In this document: positions 36,001 through 48,140 of the stretch, one piece after another
How the letters are laid out: each line of letters begins with the position of its first letter
Position numbering within the stretch: the stretch's first letter is position 1
From: Akebia trifoliata
Lineage: Eukaryota > Streptophyta > Magnoliopsida > Ranunculales > Lardizabalaceae
NCBI GenBank assembly: GCA_017979445.1
Contig: CM030711.1
Coordinates: 8,959,221 to 9,023,220, forward strand
DNA: 64,000 nucleotides
Direction of reading: 5' to 3'
Made by a program: the position numbers and the translations under genes
The notes under the pieces: model-generated
What the model was told of the DNA's origin: nothing
The model's database searches: none
The model's input: only the letters and a program-made list of their open reading frames with translations

Positions 36001-39000
36001 AAAACTCAAGTTTGCAAGAAAATACTAAACATGTGTTCTTCCTTTAACCTGATTTGATGGCTCCTTTTTGTATCCCCCAAATGCAACAAGAAAAACCTTG
36101 TCTTGGTGCTGCACAAGTACTAAGCTAAATCCCTGTATAACAACATTCTTAAGCAATTATGCCTTGAAAAAAACCAGAGAAATCGACTCATGTTTATTAC
36201 ATAGAAAATGCCACCGAGTTACAACTACATGTAGCTACGCGTGCCATGTAGTAAATGTCTAATAATTTTTTGAATAAGATGGAGTATCATCACGATGATC
36301 TGTTACACACATATGAGGATGCACTCTGCCAAAATGTACAAGAGCTTGTACATTGGGAAACTCTGGATGGAGTATAAACTCATGGTTTTGCATTTTACAC
36401 CATGTCAGTCATGTCAATGTGACTTTGATGTGTTTTGAACCATCCTCAGAGGTCAACACTAGAAAACTGAAGTTTTTATGCCTAACTGAGACTAATTCAG
36501 GAGAAACTGTATGATCTACCTGAGGAGGATAAAGTTCATCCCAACCAAAGCTTCTTTTTTTTCTGCTTGGTAGGGTTAGTTGTTAACAGTTAGCATTTAG
36601 TATAAGAAGGGGTTCAAGGTTTGAACCTAAGACCTTGAGAACAACCTCCACAAGGTCTTACCAATTGGCTACTAATGTATTCCTGGATTCTTTTCCCCAG
36701 CTTATCCACAACAGTCAAATCAGTACCCATAAGATCTTTGGTGGGATGAAGTTCGATCCTCTGGTGAATTTTATAATTTGTTGAGCTTAATGTCCATATA
36801 TATATATGGGCTAAAATTATCGGAATGGGCTAATTTTTTGTGAGGGTGATCTCTATGGTGAGGAGACCATCCTCACAAAAAATCAGCCCATTCTGAAAAT
36901 TCTAGCCCTAGTTTATAAGTTGAAGAAACATGGACCGTCAATTTTTAACCGTTAGTTTGTAACCATTTTTCATGGGGTTAGAAGTTTCAGAATGGGCTGA
37001 TTTTTTGTGAGGATAATCTCCTCACCATAGAGATCATCCTCACAAAAAATCAGCCCATTCCGGAACTTTTAGCCCATATAAGACAAAACGTTGTCCAGGA
37101 TTTTGGCTGTTGAACCCAACCCATACATTGATAGGTATAGGGTTAGTGCTAGCAAATGAAGTTGGGTTCAAGGGAGTTTGAACCTAGGATGTGGGAACAA
37201 CACTCGGCACACCTTACCACTTATTCCACACGTCCATTTAATTTCTCACTGATTCAATCATTTAGGCAACATGAAATACAAATATGCATCAATACACTCC
37301 ACACGTATATATTGTTTTTTTCCCCACTGCAGAAGAAAATACAGTTACCGAAAAGGTAAAGGGAATACTAATCTGACAAGATAACTCTGTGCAGGATATA
37401 TTGTTATTTCTTGATTTCGATTAGACACGCTAATATGAATCAATATGCTCCATGCATATGTTGTGTTTCTTTCCCCACTGCAGAAGAAAATACAGATACT
37501 GAACAGGGAAAGGGAATACTAATCTGACAAGAAAATTCAGGGCAGGATATATGCTTATATCTTGATTTTGATTAGGAAATGGATTTGTAGATCTCATTCT
37601 CCAGAAGATCAATTTTCTATAGTTCCAGTTCTATAACAAAAACTACACATTATTTTCTACACTTTGTTATTTGGGCAATCAAACAGAGACATCTATTGAG
37701 TTTTTGCCACAGGTGCAAACTCTAGAGAGGTTTGTTGAATCTTGGGGAGAGAGTTGTCGTTGATTCCATGGTTGCTTGTGGAGGCTCCAATGATCTTTTC
37801 GGAGATTAAGTGGAAAAAAAAAGTACGAAAAAAAAAAAATACACTAGACCATATGCATGAAGATTGTAAAATGCAACACTCAAGACTGTGTCATGTGGCC
37901 GTAACCAGTGATAGTAAACCTTGAACCATGAAAGCTTCCAAGTTCCATCTACATGGCATAGGTTATCCATGAAAATTATGTCAAAAAAATTGGGATCAAA
38001 CCCTGCCTTCACACTTAAATCTATCAAAGAAAGACAATATGTTTCTTGACAAAGGCAATCAAGAAAAAAATCAACAAGGCTCACTTTGTTGGTAGTAATA
38101 GAAGAAAGAGGTGATGCCACAGCCACAGACCAGTTGACTTTTAGAACATCAAAGACCAAGGTATCTGCATGTCCTGAAAAGAAAAAAAGAAGAAGCACCA
38201 TTCAATGTCAATAAGTATAAGAGCTAGACTAAGAGTAGTAAAACATATTTCAGAGATGAGAAAATGTATGACTCAAGCATTTACGTAGCTCTTTTAATAA
38301 ATAAGGGAACAAATGTCATGTATTTCCCAACTGTATAAATTCATTATCACCTATTTTCAATTGAATCACCTCTAATAGATAAACTAATTGACCCAAAGCT
38401 AAAAATATTAAATATTCAGTTCAACCAAAATTCAAGAGTGGAATGAATTACGACCACAAATTTTATAATTTCCAATTATAAAATGTAATCTTGTTGTTTG
38501 AAATATTTCAACTACCAAACTTAAAATATCTTAAAAATTACATTTTGAACAAAATATGGTCTTCAAGCAATTGTAGATAGAGAAACAACCGATCCACTTT
38601 AATTTACATTGATAAGTTGAACCAATCCACTTTATAATTTCATAGGTATGATGGAACCTCCAAACTTATAAAAATGCTAAGATAGCACAAATTTAGCATT
38701 TTGTGCATTAAAAAAAAAGTAGAAAAATTCAAAGATGAGTAAATGTGTAATTATTGTTTTGTTGGTAATATAGCTTGTATCATTGAGGTATGTGTTTCAC
38801 ATATTTCTATGCTCATTTCACAAGTCATCTATTGTGAGTATTCATCCTCAGAAATGTAAGCAATATATTCTGAATTGTCAAAATTGGTCCTGTTTTCGTG
38901 ATCCCAACACAGTAATTATATAGGTCACAGATCTTAAAGGTCCAGACAAGGATGGGGATGTTGGGAGTACAGAGGGCTATTTACTTGTGATCGTCCTAAG

Positions 39001-42000
39001 TTTCACGTGCTATTCTATTTCTCTTTTATGTAGTTATCATTTGTGATGTGATTTAATGATTGTTGTCGTTTCCATGTGAAACTTTATAATTCATTTTAGT
39101 CATCAGACTCTCATGTGCCAGCATCAACATGTAAAAGCATGCTATTGACTTTTGGTTCCACTCAAATGGTTATTTATCTGATGGCTTACAAGTGTGAGTT
39201 AATACTTCTTTTCTATTTTCCAAAAGTTACAACAAAAGATCATAATCTCCACATTCCCACAATATTTTCATTATTTCCAATTACAAAATGCATAATTTTC
39301 GAACTGGTCAAAATATTTCCATTTCTAGCAATGTCAAACTAAAGCTTCCAAAAGTAGATGAACAGCATATGCTTTGCAAAGTTTGGTGCATACGTTTTTT
39401 CTTGCTTCCACCCCCTGAAATATACCATTTATATCCACATAAAACTCCACAACAACCAGCTCTAGGTGATGGATGGAAACCATGGATCTTAATTCTCGAC
39501 CATATCATCTGAAGAGAAATAATTGATATATCAGAACGTTTGCCTAGCTAAGATGAGATTTTGCATTGGCATGAAAAAATCTTGAGCAGCCTAAATGTAC
39601 ATACTGTTTCAAAGTCAAGAGAATACAAATCATTTAAAGTCCTGGATTTCGATGCTCCTCCGAAAATGTAAAGAATTCTATCATCATAAAAAGCAGCCAC
39701 ATGATTGGATCTTGGAGCTGGTCCAGTTCCTCTGTAAAGTCATATCACCAATAACAGAACATCAAGTCTAAAATTGTATTGATAAGTGATAACCACAAAT
39801 TTACCTTAGGAATACTGAATAAAATTAGGGATTTTTTCTTCAACCCTAGTTAATTGCTGAAAATAGCTAAGTACCCAACGTTTTAATATGGTAGTGTCTC
39901 CCCCCACCCTTTGAATTGGTCAGCATTGTTGATCAAAGACGTTTGTTAATGACCGGTCACTAGAGGAGTTAGATGTTGGCCAACAGTTCCACGAAATGTT
40001 CAAGTAAGAGTGATACTTAAGGTGGATTTAGAAGATATACATCTTAAGCTTGCTAATAAATCTGCCTTGAAAGACAAGAAAAAGGGTTTTTTTTATGGAC
40101 ATTTTGGCCACTTGAAGAAATTCTAACATCTCTTGCCCCTAGTTAATAATTCAACTTGCCACAAGGGAAAGTTTGTGTTTAATTTGGATGTCACTCAAAA
40201 CTTAGTCCAAAATATTTGGAAAAAGTCGGAAAAAAGAAGATATAGAAGCTAAAAAGTGCATTCATTTCGATGATTTTGAAATTATTCTGTATTACAAATT
40301 GATTTTTTTAATAATAAAGGTAGTTGTTTTTGCTCACATCTTAAAAGTGAATGATATGATAATTGCTAACTGGGCTTCAAAGTGGGGGATGCCAATAACC
40401 TAAAAAAATTGGGTGTTTTATTAATTCAACAAATTAAATTGGAAAGGAGAGAAGGGAGGGAGGTGGTGATGGTGAAGCAAGCTCCAAGAAGCCCAAAAAT
40501 CGAAGGAGAAACCTAATCAATGGATCCTCTAGGGCTCTGATACCAAGAAGAATAGTAGAAGAAGAACAATCAAGTTTCTCAAAGAGAGCTTGTCAAAGTA
40601 TTTATAATAAACAAGGTGAATGGACAATAAATGCATTTACATAGAGAATAATAGAAAACTAGCAAAATAGAAAAGACATATCATATTTCCCAACAAACAC
40701 TAAGCCCAGGGGAACTCCAAAAAGATAAGACTCAAAAGTTTGTGTCCAGGGAGAAGAAATTGCTTCTGCAACCCCTTCTGCAGAATATCATCAGCAAAAT
40801 ATTTGTTTACACACTAAGACATACTCACGTGCAATGAAGAGGAAGCCACATAAAAGACTTCAGATCAAACATATGGAGATCATTTAATTTCCTTCCTTTG
40901 GCATCCTCACCGCCAAAGAGAATCAAAACAGAACCTGCTCTGACCACAGAGTGACCACTGCGGGCAACCTGCAATGCAATTTACATGTTTCATAATAAAT
41001 AGTTTTACTACATGTAACACAGACCCATTCAGTCATGTATACCCAGTGAATTCGGATAATCACTATTACTACAACAAAATTGGAGAGAATGCTTAAGACA
41101 AAAATAAGGATTAACATATGGTATTAAATGATGTATTTTCTAGCCTGAAAATCAACATATTGATAATAAACTTAGCCAGAAGTGATTGCAAAGAATGCAT
41201 GACTTATGAAAAGGAATCTATCACCTGTTTGAACTGTTTCAGAAGAGATATCACATAAACCCTCAGATATTAACATATATCAAATCTAAATCATAATAAC
41301 CCAAATGACCAATTTAGATCATGGCCAAGATTATTTAAGGATGAACAGTTAGTCATGGATTTTTAAAGTTCTTATAGTGTGAATTGATTAAGTACCGGGA
41401 TTTCCCCTTTCGCTTCAATAAGTGACCAGAATTCTGTTTCTGTATCGAATGCCCATACTGCGAAAACCAAAAAGTAAACACGAATAATTGAAAATTAAAT
41501 AAATAATCAATGTGAGGAAAAGCTAATAAGTACGTGTGTGAAAAATATAAAGAACTGCAACCTGAAACTCTGTCGCCAACAGGTTCAGTTTTGCCTCCAA
41601 CCAGGAGTGCTTTATTGCCCCAAGAAACCTAATAGAGGCAAAAAAAATCAACAAGGTTTTTCAGCACATATGTCATTCCAAAAGCAAGGTGTATCTCATA
41701 AGCCATATGATACCAGCTACCGTTCAACTCTAGAATAGTTTAAACAGTCAAATGCCACACTTGATTAGGTGAAACAAGATGTGATTGAGTGATTCACAAC
41801 AAATAGATTTCAGAGAAAATAAGAAAACAATTGTTCTACATTACATTTATATAAAGCAAATATGAAAAACATGTACAATGGTATGAAAAGCTGTAAGATT
41901 TATACCAAGCTATGACCTTTACACGCAGGGATCTTCAATGGCAGGCTTGTTGGTGACAAGTAAAGCTTTGAGGAAGCCGTAGACCAGGAAAATTTCTCAA

Positions 42001-43490
42001 AATTAAGCACCTGAATAGGAAACAAGAATGAACATTATAGAAGGGTATATAAAGCAAGTTTTTTTTTATTGATTATATAAAGCAAGTTACTGCGACACAT
42101 AGGTCCATATTGGAGCAAGTAATGACTAATGAGATAAATGTTACTTCAAAGAATTGGGATCCTGAATGGTGTCTACGTGAACAAGCCATTTAAAACACAC
42201 CGGCTCCTAAACAAGCCGTTTTCTTTATGGAAATTCCAACCAAAACGTGCCACGTAGAAACCGTGTTGGTAACAAATAAGAGTCGTGATGGTCTAATGCC
42301 CCCCTCTGACATACGCCCCCATCACAGAACAGTAGATCATTTGCCTTGAGATACACAAGAAAAATATTTATGGTTCTGTGTATCCCGAGGCAAATGATCT
42401 ACGGTTCTGTGATGGGGGCGTTCGAAAATCGTAATTCAACAAATAAAGCTGAGGAAGCTGTAGACCAGGAAAATTTCTCAAAATTTAGCACCTGAATAGG
42501 ATACAAGAATGAACATTATAGAAGGTTAAATAGAGTAAGTTATTGCGACACATAGTCCATAGTGGAGCAAGTAATGACTAATGAGATGAACGTTATTTCA
42601 AAGAATCAAGATCCAGAATGGTATCTACGTGGCAAGTTTCAGTGGGTGTTTAAACACATCGGCTCCTAAACAAGCCATTTTCTGCATGGCATGCAGCCCC
42701 GTGAGTTTTAAATTCTAACCAAAATGTGCCACGTAGACACTGTATGTTGCTAAGGGAACGGGACACCAATCTGGACCGTGACTCTATGTCAAATTGGCTA
42801 TCATTTTAGGTATCGGATAACAAACTACACATCAGTGCATCTAGAATTGAAATTCAAAGAGGAAAAATGGCATTGCATTACCTGCACGTCTTCTAATAAT
42901 CCCTGACCAGATTCACCACCAACCACCACCATTTTGTCCCCAATCACGGTCGCCGCATGCTATACAGGGAAACAACTCGAGCATTGGCTTTTCATTTAAG
43001 TTAAACAGTGGACGATAAAAAACAGAATTAAGGTTAAGAGTTACAAATATTTATTACATTGAAGCGAGGAGTGGGCTTGTCCCCTACAGTCGACAAAACC
43101 ATCCAACTTTCAGCGTTCCCAGATGTGGGGTTGTTAATATCAGTCTCCGTGGATGAACATTGACAGTTGAGTTCATCAGAATTACCACTTTTTGAGACAT
43201 GATGGTCTCCCTATTCGAACATTAACAAATTAGTGTGGATATCCACCGATACAAAGCTATTGGTGATTAAATTTTTACAAGGTCTTACATTTGATTTGCC
43301 GAGGCGTTTGACAGGTCTTATAGGACTTCTAGTCCCCTGAGTAGAATCCGAAAGCTGAACTTTCAACCTTTCGAAACATCAAGAATGCTTTTAATTCCAA
43401 TATCTTCAGATTCATAAACAAATAATCAAGGGAGAGAAAATCAAAATCTCACCTTCCTAGCTTCATTCGTCTACGAGAAAACCCGAACAT
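33084..43490 (-). CDS. Kelch-repeat/coiled-coil protein, ACBP4-like without acyl-CoA-binding domain (complete, 701 aa)
   Basis: Sixteen exons on the minus strand: 43490-43453, 43367-43289, 43210-43058, 42959-42882, 42010-41906, 41628-41562, 41457-41396, 40968-40829, 39731-39605, 39508-39394, 38173-38085, 36132-36049, 35949-35623, 34351-33851, 33733-33674, 33164-33084. Splice sites are GT-AG and phases close exactly (2106 nt). The start MFGFSRRRMKLGR is the conserved N-terminus of the At5g04420-type subgroup. Kelch blades run from about residue 75 to 380 (GDKPTPRFNHAA, MVVVGGESG, LLVGGKTEP, VLILFGGEDA, LYIFGGAS, WYISGGGS, LVAFGGYKKE). Residues 520-690 form a heptad-rich coiled coil ending in VFHLKQRLQSVENRA and PRKPFHM. 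ACBP4/5 bind acyl-CoA through an N-terminal domain. None is encoded here, so ligand binding should not be assumed. Likely a soluble scaffold protein. Introns carry several transposons and a partial exon duplication. Confidence 0.95.
34524..34756. mobile_element. Foldback MITE ('GTGTCCCGTTCC' family) in a kelch gene intron
   Basis: GTGTCCCGTTCCTATAG on the left and CTATAGGAACGGGACAC on the right are inverted. Both arms also carry CAGTGTCTA(T/C)(G/T)TGGCA and CTTGGTTGGAG. The terminal motifs are GGGTCAAG / GGATCATGACTT. Related copies lie at about 42.14-42.29 and 42.60-42.79 kb. Confidence 0.8.
36795..37080. mobile_element. Double foldback MITE ('TTTTTTGTGAGG..CAGCCCATT' family) in the kelch gene intron
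   Basis: Two self-complementary units (about 36800-36909 and 36975-37078) each pair GGGCTGATTTTTTGTGAGGA with TCCTCACAAAAAATCAGCCC. The two units are themselves inverted around a spacer. Outer ends are ATGGGCTAAAA and TTTTAGCCCAT. Confidence 0.85.
37290..37590. repeat. Tandem duplication, period 151 bp, in a kelch gene intron
   Basis: Units start at 37290 and 37441. Both contain CCCCACTGCAGAAGAAAATA and GGGAATACTAATCTGACAAG. Their only annotation is intronic. Confidence 0.95.
40531..40695 (-). mobile_element. copia LTR plus primer-binding site, truncated, minus orientation
   Basis: On the minus strand an LTR of about 150 bp begins TGTTGGGAAATATGA (40695) and ends ACTATTCTTCT (40546). It is followed by TGGTATCAGAGCCCT (40545-40531), an exact copia PBS. 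The LTR end closely resembles that of the copia element at 1805-7080. No second LTR or pol was found. The sequence beyond the PBS (about 40440-40530) may be element leader. Confidence 0.85.
41962..42790. repeat. Tandem duplication, period ~481 bp, copying part of a kelch exon
   Basis: Unit 1 begins at about 41962 and unit 2 at about 42444. Both contain the start of exon 5 (minus strand), its acceptor and intron sequence such as AAGAATGAACATTATAGAAGG and GGAGCAAGTAATGACTAATG. The copied exon piece (42491-42448) keeps the CAG acceptor and reads VLNFEKFSWSTASS in frame, then diverges, losing the rest of the exon and the donor. Each unit carries a MITE of the 34.5-kb family. Confidence 0.9.
42313..42420. 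mobile_element. Strong hairpin/foldback (~108 bp)
   Basis: ACGCCCCCATCACAGAAC then GTAGATCATTTGCC on the left pair with GGCAAATGATCTAC and GTTCTGTGATGGGGGCGT on the right. The loop is about 25 nt. It sits in a kelch gene intron between the two duplication units. Confidence 0.85.
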
Positions 43491-44060
43491 TTTCTACAAT
43501 CAGAGCTAAAAATCAGTCCAAATATCTAACATTTAAACTTTGATTAACAACAAAAGGGTCTACATTGTCACAAAAACCCCATAAAAGTTCACAAAACACC
43601 AAAAATCAGTTTTTTTTTTTTTTAAATAAAAATAAAAAAAGACACAAAAGCTAGGAAATAAACAACATTGATTTAGAAAAAGAACCAAAAGATCCACTAA
43701 TGGAGTTCATCAAGTAAACAATTATAATCAACTTAAAAAGAAATGATCACCTTACCTACTAAAGAAAAAACCGGAAGAAAAGTTAGGGTTTCAATCACTC
43801 CACCTTCTCGAGAGCAAATGTTAACTGATTACAGTAAAAAAACCATTGAAAAATCACAATTTTAGAAAGAAAAAAACAAATATCGAGTCGATTAATTTAG
43901 ATTTCGATTTTTTGGGGAAATGAGGACGAAGATTTGGTAGTCGAGAGGATTATTATTGAGTTTTACCTCTTTTAATGCTAATTTGAGATCTCTTCTTAGT
44001 TGGAAGCTTGGGAAAATGATAGTGTAAGTATTGCAATCTCGAGTTTTTAATTTTACAGAG
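43491..44060 (-). promoter_or_regulatory. 5' UTR and promoter region of the kelch gene
   Basis: The minus strand upstream of the ATG contains a GTAAGG donor-like site at about 43755 (TAGTAG|GTAAGG), suggesting a 5' UTR intron. A purine/pyrimidine-mixed leader extends to about 43.93 kb. The exact start site cannot be read from the sequence. Confidence 0.4.
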
Positions 44061-44064
44061 ACTT

Positions 44065-45700
44065 TTGGGTAATTTCGATGTACCCCTCTGATTTTGTTAA
44101 AATTAGTGATAGTTCCCCCTGTTCTCAAACTAGTTTTACATCCCCTCAATTTCTATCCTCCATAAGATACTACTACAAAATGACTAAAATACCCAGGCCT
44201 TTATCATCTTGCCAAAAGAACATTAATTTTTCCATGAAAATTCGTAGTGTTGAGAACTAGATAGAGTTTTCGGGGAGGTTTTCCTTTTGATATATAAAAA
44301 ATAAAAAAATAGGTTAGTCGTTAGTGGTTAGTAACTAGAAGATGAAGAAGATATAAACTTACTAAGCTGGTTGAAGTCTATGAGTGTTAATATGATGATT
44401 TGGGTCTATAACTCACCTTCACATATTAATTTTTGACTACTAACTTATTTGTTTATTAAAAAGAAAATGTGGGTAGAACATATTTTGAGTTGAAAATCAT
44501 GTTATCAACACTCATTAAGTTCATAATTTAGCAATTACACATCTTTCTAAGTTGTTAGAGAGTTTGAAAATTACTTTTGTGTGTGTGTGGTGGGGGTGGG
44601 GGATGGAATGAAGAGATTAAATATATTTACCTATAAATTAAAGATAATAATTTTTTGGAGAAAAAAAATCTACTTTCACCTGATAATTATTGAGCACTAA
44701 CTCATTCATTTTTCAAAGGGATTGGGGTGTAGATTAGGGAAGTCAATGGTTTGGTTCCTCATGATTTTAAAACTGAAGCATCATACTTTTTTTATTCCAA
44801 TTCTTGTCGATTTTGATTATTTTAATGTTCTATTTTTTTTATTTGCAAATATTTTTTAATCATAAAATTAAAAAAAAAATGTCATGTAAAAATTATTGCA
44901 GAAAGAGATTCCTTCAAGAACACAATACATCATCAATAACATAACACTATAAATATATGAATTAACCTTTTTTTCAAAAACTAAAATCCATCTTCTTTAA
45001 TAGTAATAAACATATAGGAAATAACACTTTAAATTAGAATGCATAACTTATATGAAAACATGAAAAAAATTTAAATAATATTTATTAATTTTAAAATTTA
45101 TAAAAACCTTCAATAGTTTATAATATAAAAAAAAAATTGTTAAACAAATCAGTTCTGGATACTCTTTGGGTAGAACTTATTGGTTTCGATTCTTTTAAGA
45201 TTCTAATCAAGTATTGAAAAATAATGATTCGTATCTGAGATTTTCAGTTCTAGTAAATGGTACCCATTGAACCCCTAGTGAAGATAGGTTTTGAACCCAA
45301 ATCAAGGTATCAACATTGATTGGCTTTTTCTTGGTTGATAAGCATGCTTTTACTGAGTTCAATAATTTGGTGTTGGAGGGGTTTGAACCCATGTATTCGA
45401 TTTTTCAAACTACAATATGATATCTTCCAAATTTTAGAAGAGCTTGAAATAAAAAAAGAAATTTGACAAAGAGTTGAAGACAATGGAGAAAAGAGGTTAA
45501 ACTAATTTACCTTAGAAATTGAAGAAAATGGGTTTTGGGTAGGAAAGTAAAATAATTCAAGTGCTTGAATAAGGGTATTTTGGTCATTCTCTGTTAGTAT
45601 CATAGAAAGACCAAAGTCAAGGGGTAACTAATAAATTTGAATTTTTTTGAGGGGTATATATTTAATTTTAACAAAGGATATAGGTCCCTCAAGTTTGACC
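44065..45700. mobile_element. Weak TIR element (Mutator-like), ~1.6 kb
   Basis: The left GATGTACCCCTCTGATTTTG, TGACTAAAATACCC region is inverted on the right as GGGTATTTTGGTCATT and GAGGGACCTATATCC (complement). Arms are diverged. Similar TACCCCTTGACC/AAAATACCCTCATT text appears near 12.3 and 62.6 kb. No ORF with a domain; ends are approximate. Confidence 0.4.
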
Positions 45701-46916
45701 CTTTTTGTTTCTATTAGAACGTGTCTGCGTTTCATCCGACAGTGTACGTTTTACGTTAATCTAATCTGAAAGGTGAAACAAAACTTTACGCTGGAGAGTG
45801 AGTGATACTGAAAAGAGTAGAAAGTCCTGTACTTCCGGAATTAAGTTGCTACCATTTTTCCTTTTAAGCCACGTGGCTTTAATAAAAATCAAGAGTTCAA
45901 TTTTCGTGGGTCAAAATAATATAATAAACGTGGCTTGTAAAGGAGAACTGAAGGTAGTTTTCTTCCCTACTTACGGTAGTACAAGATTTTTGACTACTTA
46001 AACCAGATTAAAATAAAGTCATAGAGAACAGGGAAAACTGACACGTGGCGATTTCTGATATATTTTGGGGAATTGGTTTGACGTGTTGTGGGCCGCTCAC
46101 CTGAAACAAGATAACTTTTGTATTTACGTGTGAAAGGAACTTTCCTTGCTTGTCTCGACTCTCGAGGTGTAATGAAATCTGTCGACTCGTCTTGACTCGC
46201 TCCCCACAGATACCAAGTTGACCCATCATAGTCAAATAAACGGGTTAACTCGAGTGAGAGCAATTTATTAATATAAGTTGGTATTCTTTATTTCTTTATA
46301 ATTTTTTCATACTAAATAGGATATTCTCATCCACAAAATCACATTTTGATGGATAAATATTTATATTATTAAATTTATTCATTTTTATGAAAAAAATAAG
46401 TTGAGTTTTTATTAGAGAGCTGCTATTGACCCCACAACCACAACTTGTACCTATTACACCCCAGTTAAAAATAAAGAAAACTAAGTGAATGATTGGGAAT
46501 AAGTAAAAATTGGAGTGCCAATAGAAGGTCTCTCATTTTTTTTCTCTCTAAATTTCTATATTTTGAGTTTAGGATTTTACGTGAGTCTAATCATAATTGT
46601 AAACAACTATTGAAATTGTTTGAACAAGTATTATAATATTTAAAAATTTGGGGTGTAGTAAGCAAAAGTTCCTTTTACACGTATGATGAGAGGATATATA
46701 TTTTTTAAAAGCTATGCTTTAAATTTTCAAAACTCAATAAGTTGAGGTGGGTGAATTGTTAACCAACTAACTACTCCAAAAGAACTCACCTAAGAGTGGA
46801 GGAAAATATATACTCAAGACTCCCCCTCACCTATAAGGGTGGAAAGATTCAAACTCGTGACTGATATGAACCAGTGCTTTGATATTATGTTAACCAACCG
46901 ATTACTCCAAAAGACT
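45701..46916. other. Spacer without recognised gene
   Basis: AT-rich. Two minus ORFs overlap at 46.0-46.26 kb but lack family motifs. A short direct repeat, TTAACCAACTAACTACTCCAAAAG-like, recurs at about 46757 and 46890. Confidence 0.45.
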
Positions 46917-47297
46917 AGGGATGTACATTCTGGTAAACCTGAACCAGACCGAATTTTCGGGTTCGGTCTGGGTATGGTTGAAACCAAAACCAACTCGAAA
47001 AATCTCGAGTTCGGGTTCGATCCAAGTTTTAATATCAAAGGTCAAAATCGAACTCAGACTGAACCAAAATTTTTGAGTACTTTTAAGGTTCGGGTTCGAG
47101 TTGAACCAAAACTCAAAGGTTTGTATTTAAATATTTTTTAAATAAAGTGGCATTTAGGGGAATCGAACCTGGGATGTGGCGTCTTACCAACTTGCTAAGG
47201 GCTAGTTTGTGATAAAACTAGTAAAAATAAACCTAATACAATAAATCAGTTCCTGGTTCGAGTTTCAGTCCGAATTTCGGGTTTCGGGTAAAATGTA
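46917..47297. mobile_element. hAT-like element 'GGGATGTACATTC', ends approximate
   Basis: Starts GGGATGTACATTCTGGTAA and is full of GGTTCGGGTTCGA and GAACC repeats, as in other plant hAT MITEs. A possible right end ACCC..GGTAAAATGTATGT (about 47297) is a weak inverse of the left. A related copy starts at about 55620 (GGCATGTACATTCAGGTA). A tRNA-like insertion (GAATCGAACCTGGGATGTGG, about 47160-47215) lies inside. No TSD seen. Confidence 0.45.
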
Positions 47298-48140
47298 TGT
47301 TTGAAACAGATTACAGATAATAAACTAAACAAGTAGAACTTTGGGGAAGCAAAGGTCGATCCACAGGGACAATGACCGATTTGAAACTTCTATCGACTTA
47401 GAACCAATGCAGATTTTAATAACCAATTTAAAACAGAGTTTGGAGAAATTACAGCTAAGAAGGAGAATGAAATTAAAACAAGAATTGAAATGCAATGTAA
47501 AGATTAAAAGGATCAAATCAACCCTTGTAAGCTATCTTAAAATTTGGATAATTCTATTTCTATCTCAATCCATGCAACAAAATTTTTGTTCGGGATCGAC
47601 AAGTAAATCGACTAATTATTAGGTGAATAAAAAATATATGTGAATTCTTAATTAAGATGAGATTATTAGATTTATGTCTCAAGTTTGTCATTGAGTATGA
47701 TTAAGCTTAATCTTATCTAAACATGAATCATCAAAACTAGAACACTAGATATAAATATGATAATCCCAACCTTAAGAGTCTTCATAAAAAGCAATAAAAC
47801 ATAGACAATATAATTGATTTAGATAAAATTAAGATAAACTCGCTCCGGCTTCATTGACCTCTTTATGGAGAGTCTAGCCGATCATTACGAGGAATAAATA
47901 GTAATAAAGTAAAATAGAGAGAGTAAAGTGGAGAAGAGAATGAGAAGTTCTTTGTTGCTATTTGATTCCAAAGCTCAAAAGTATGATCAAAACTAAACTT
48001 GGATTACAAGAAAAAAGAAAGGAAAAAAGGGGAAGAAAGAGTTCTTTAGCTCTCACTCTACAAGAATTTTCTTTCTCACAAAAACAGAAAATTACAGAGT
48101 AGAATTAGAAAAAAAGGAGAGGGGCCCCTTCCTTTAGGAC
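47298..48140. other. Spacer, possibly retroelement-derived
   Basis: Contains AAGGTCGATCCACAGGGACA (about 47351), a string common in plant TE-derived repeats, and an A-rich purine stretch at about 47.93-48.13 kb. No gene. Confidence 0.4.
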
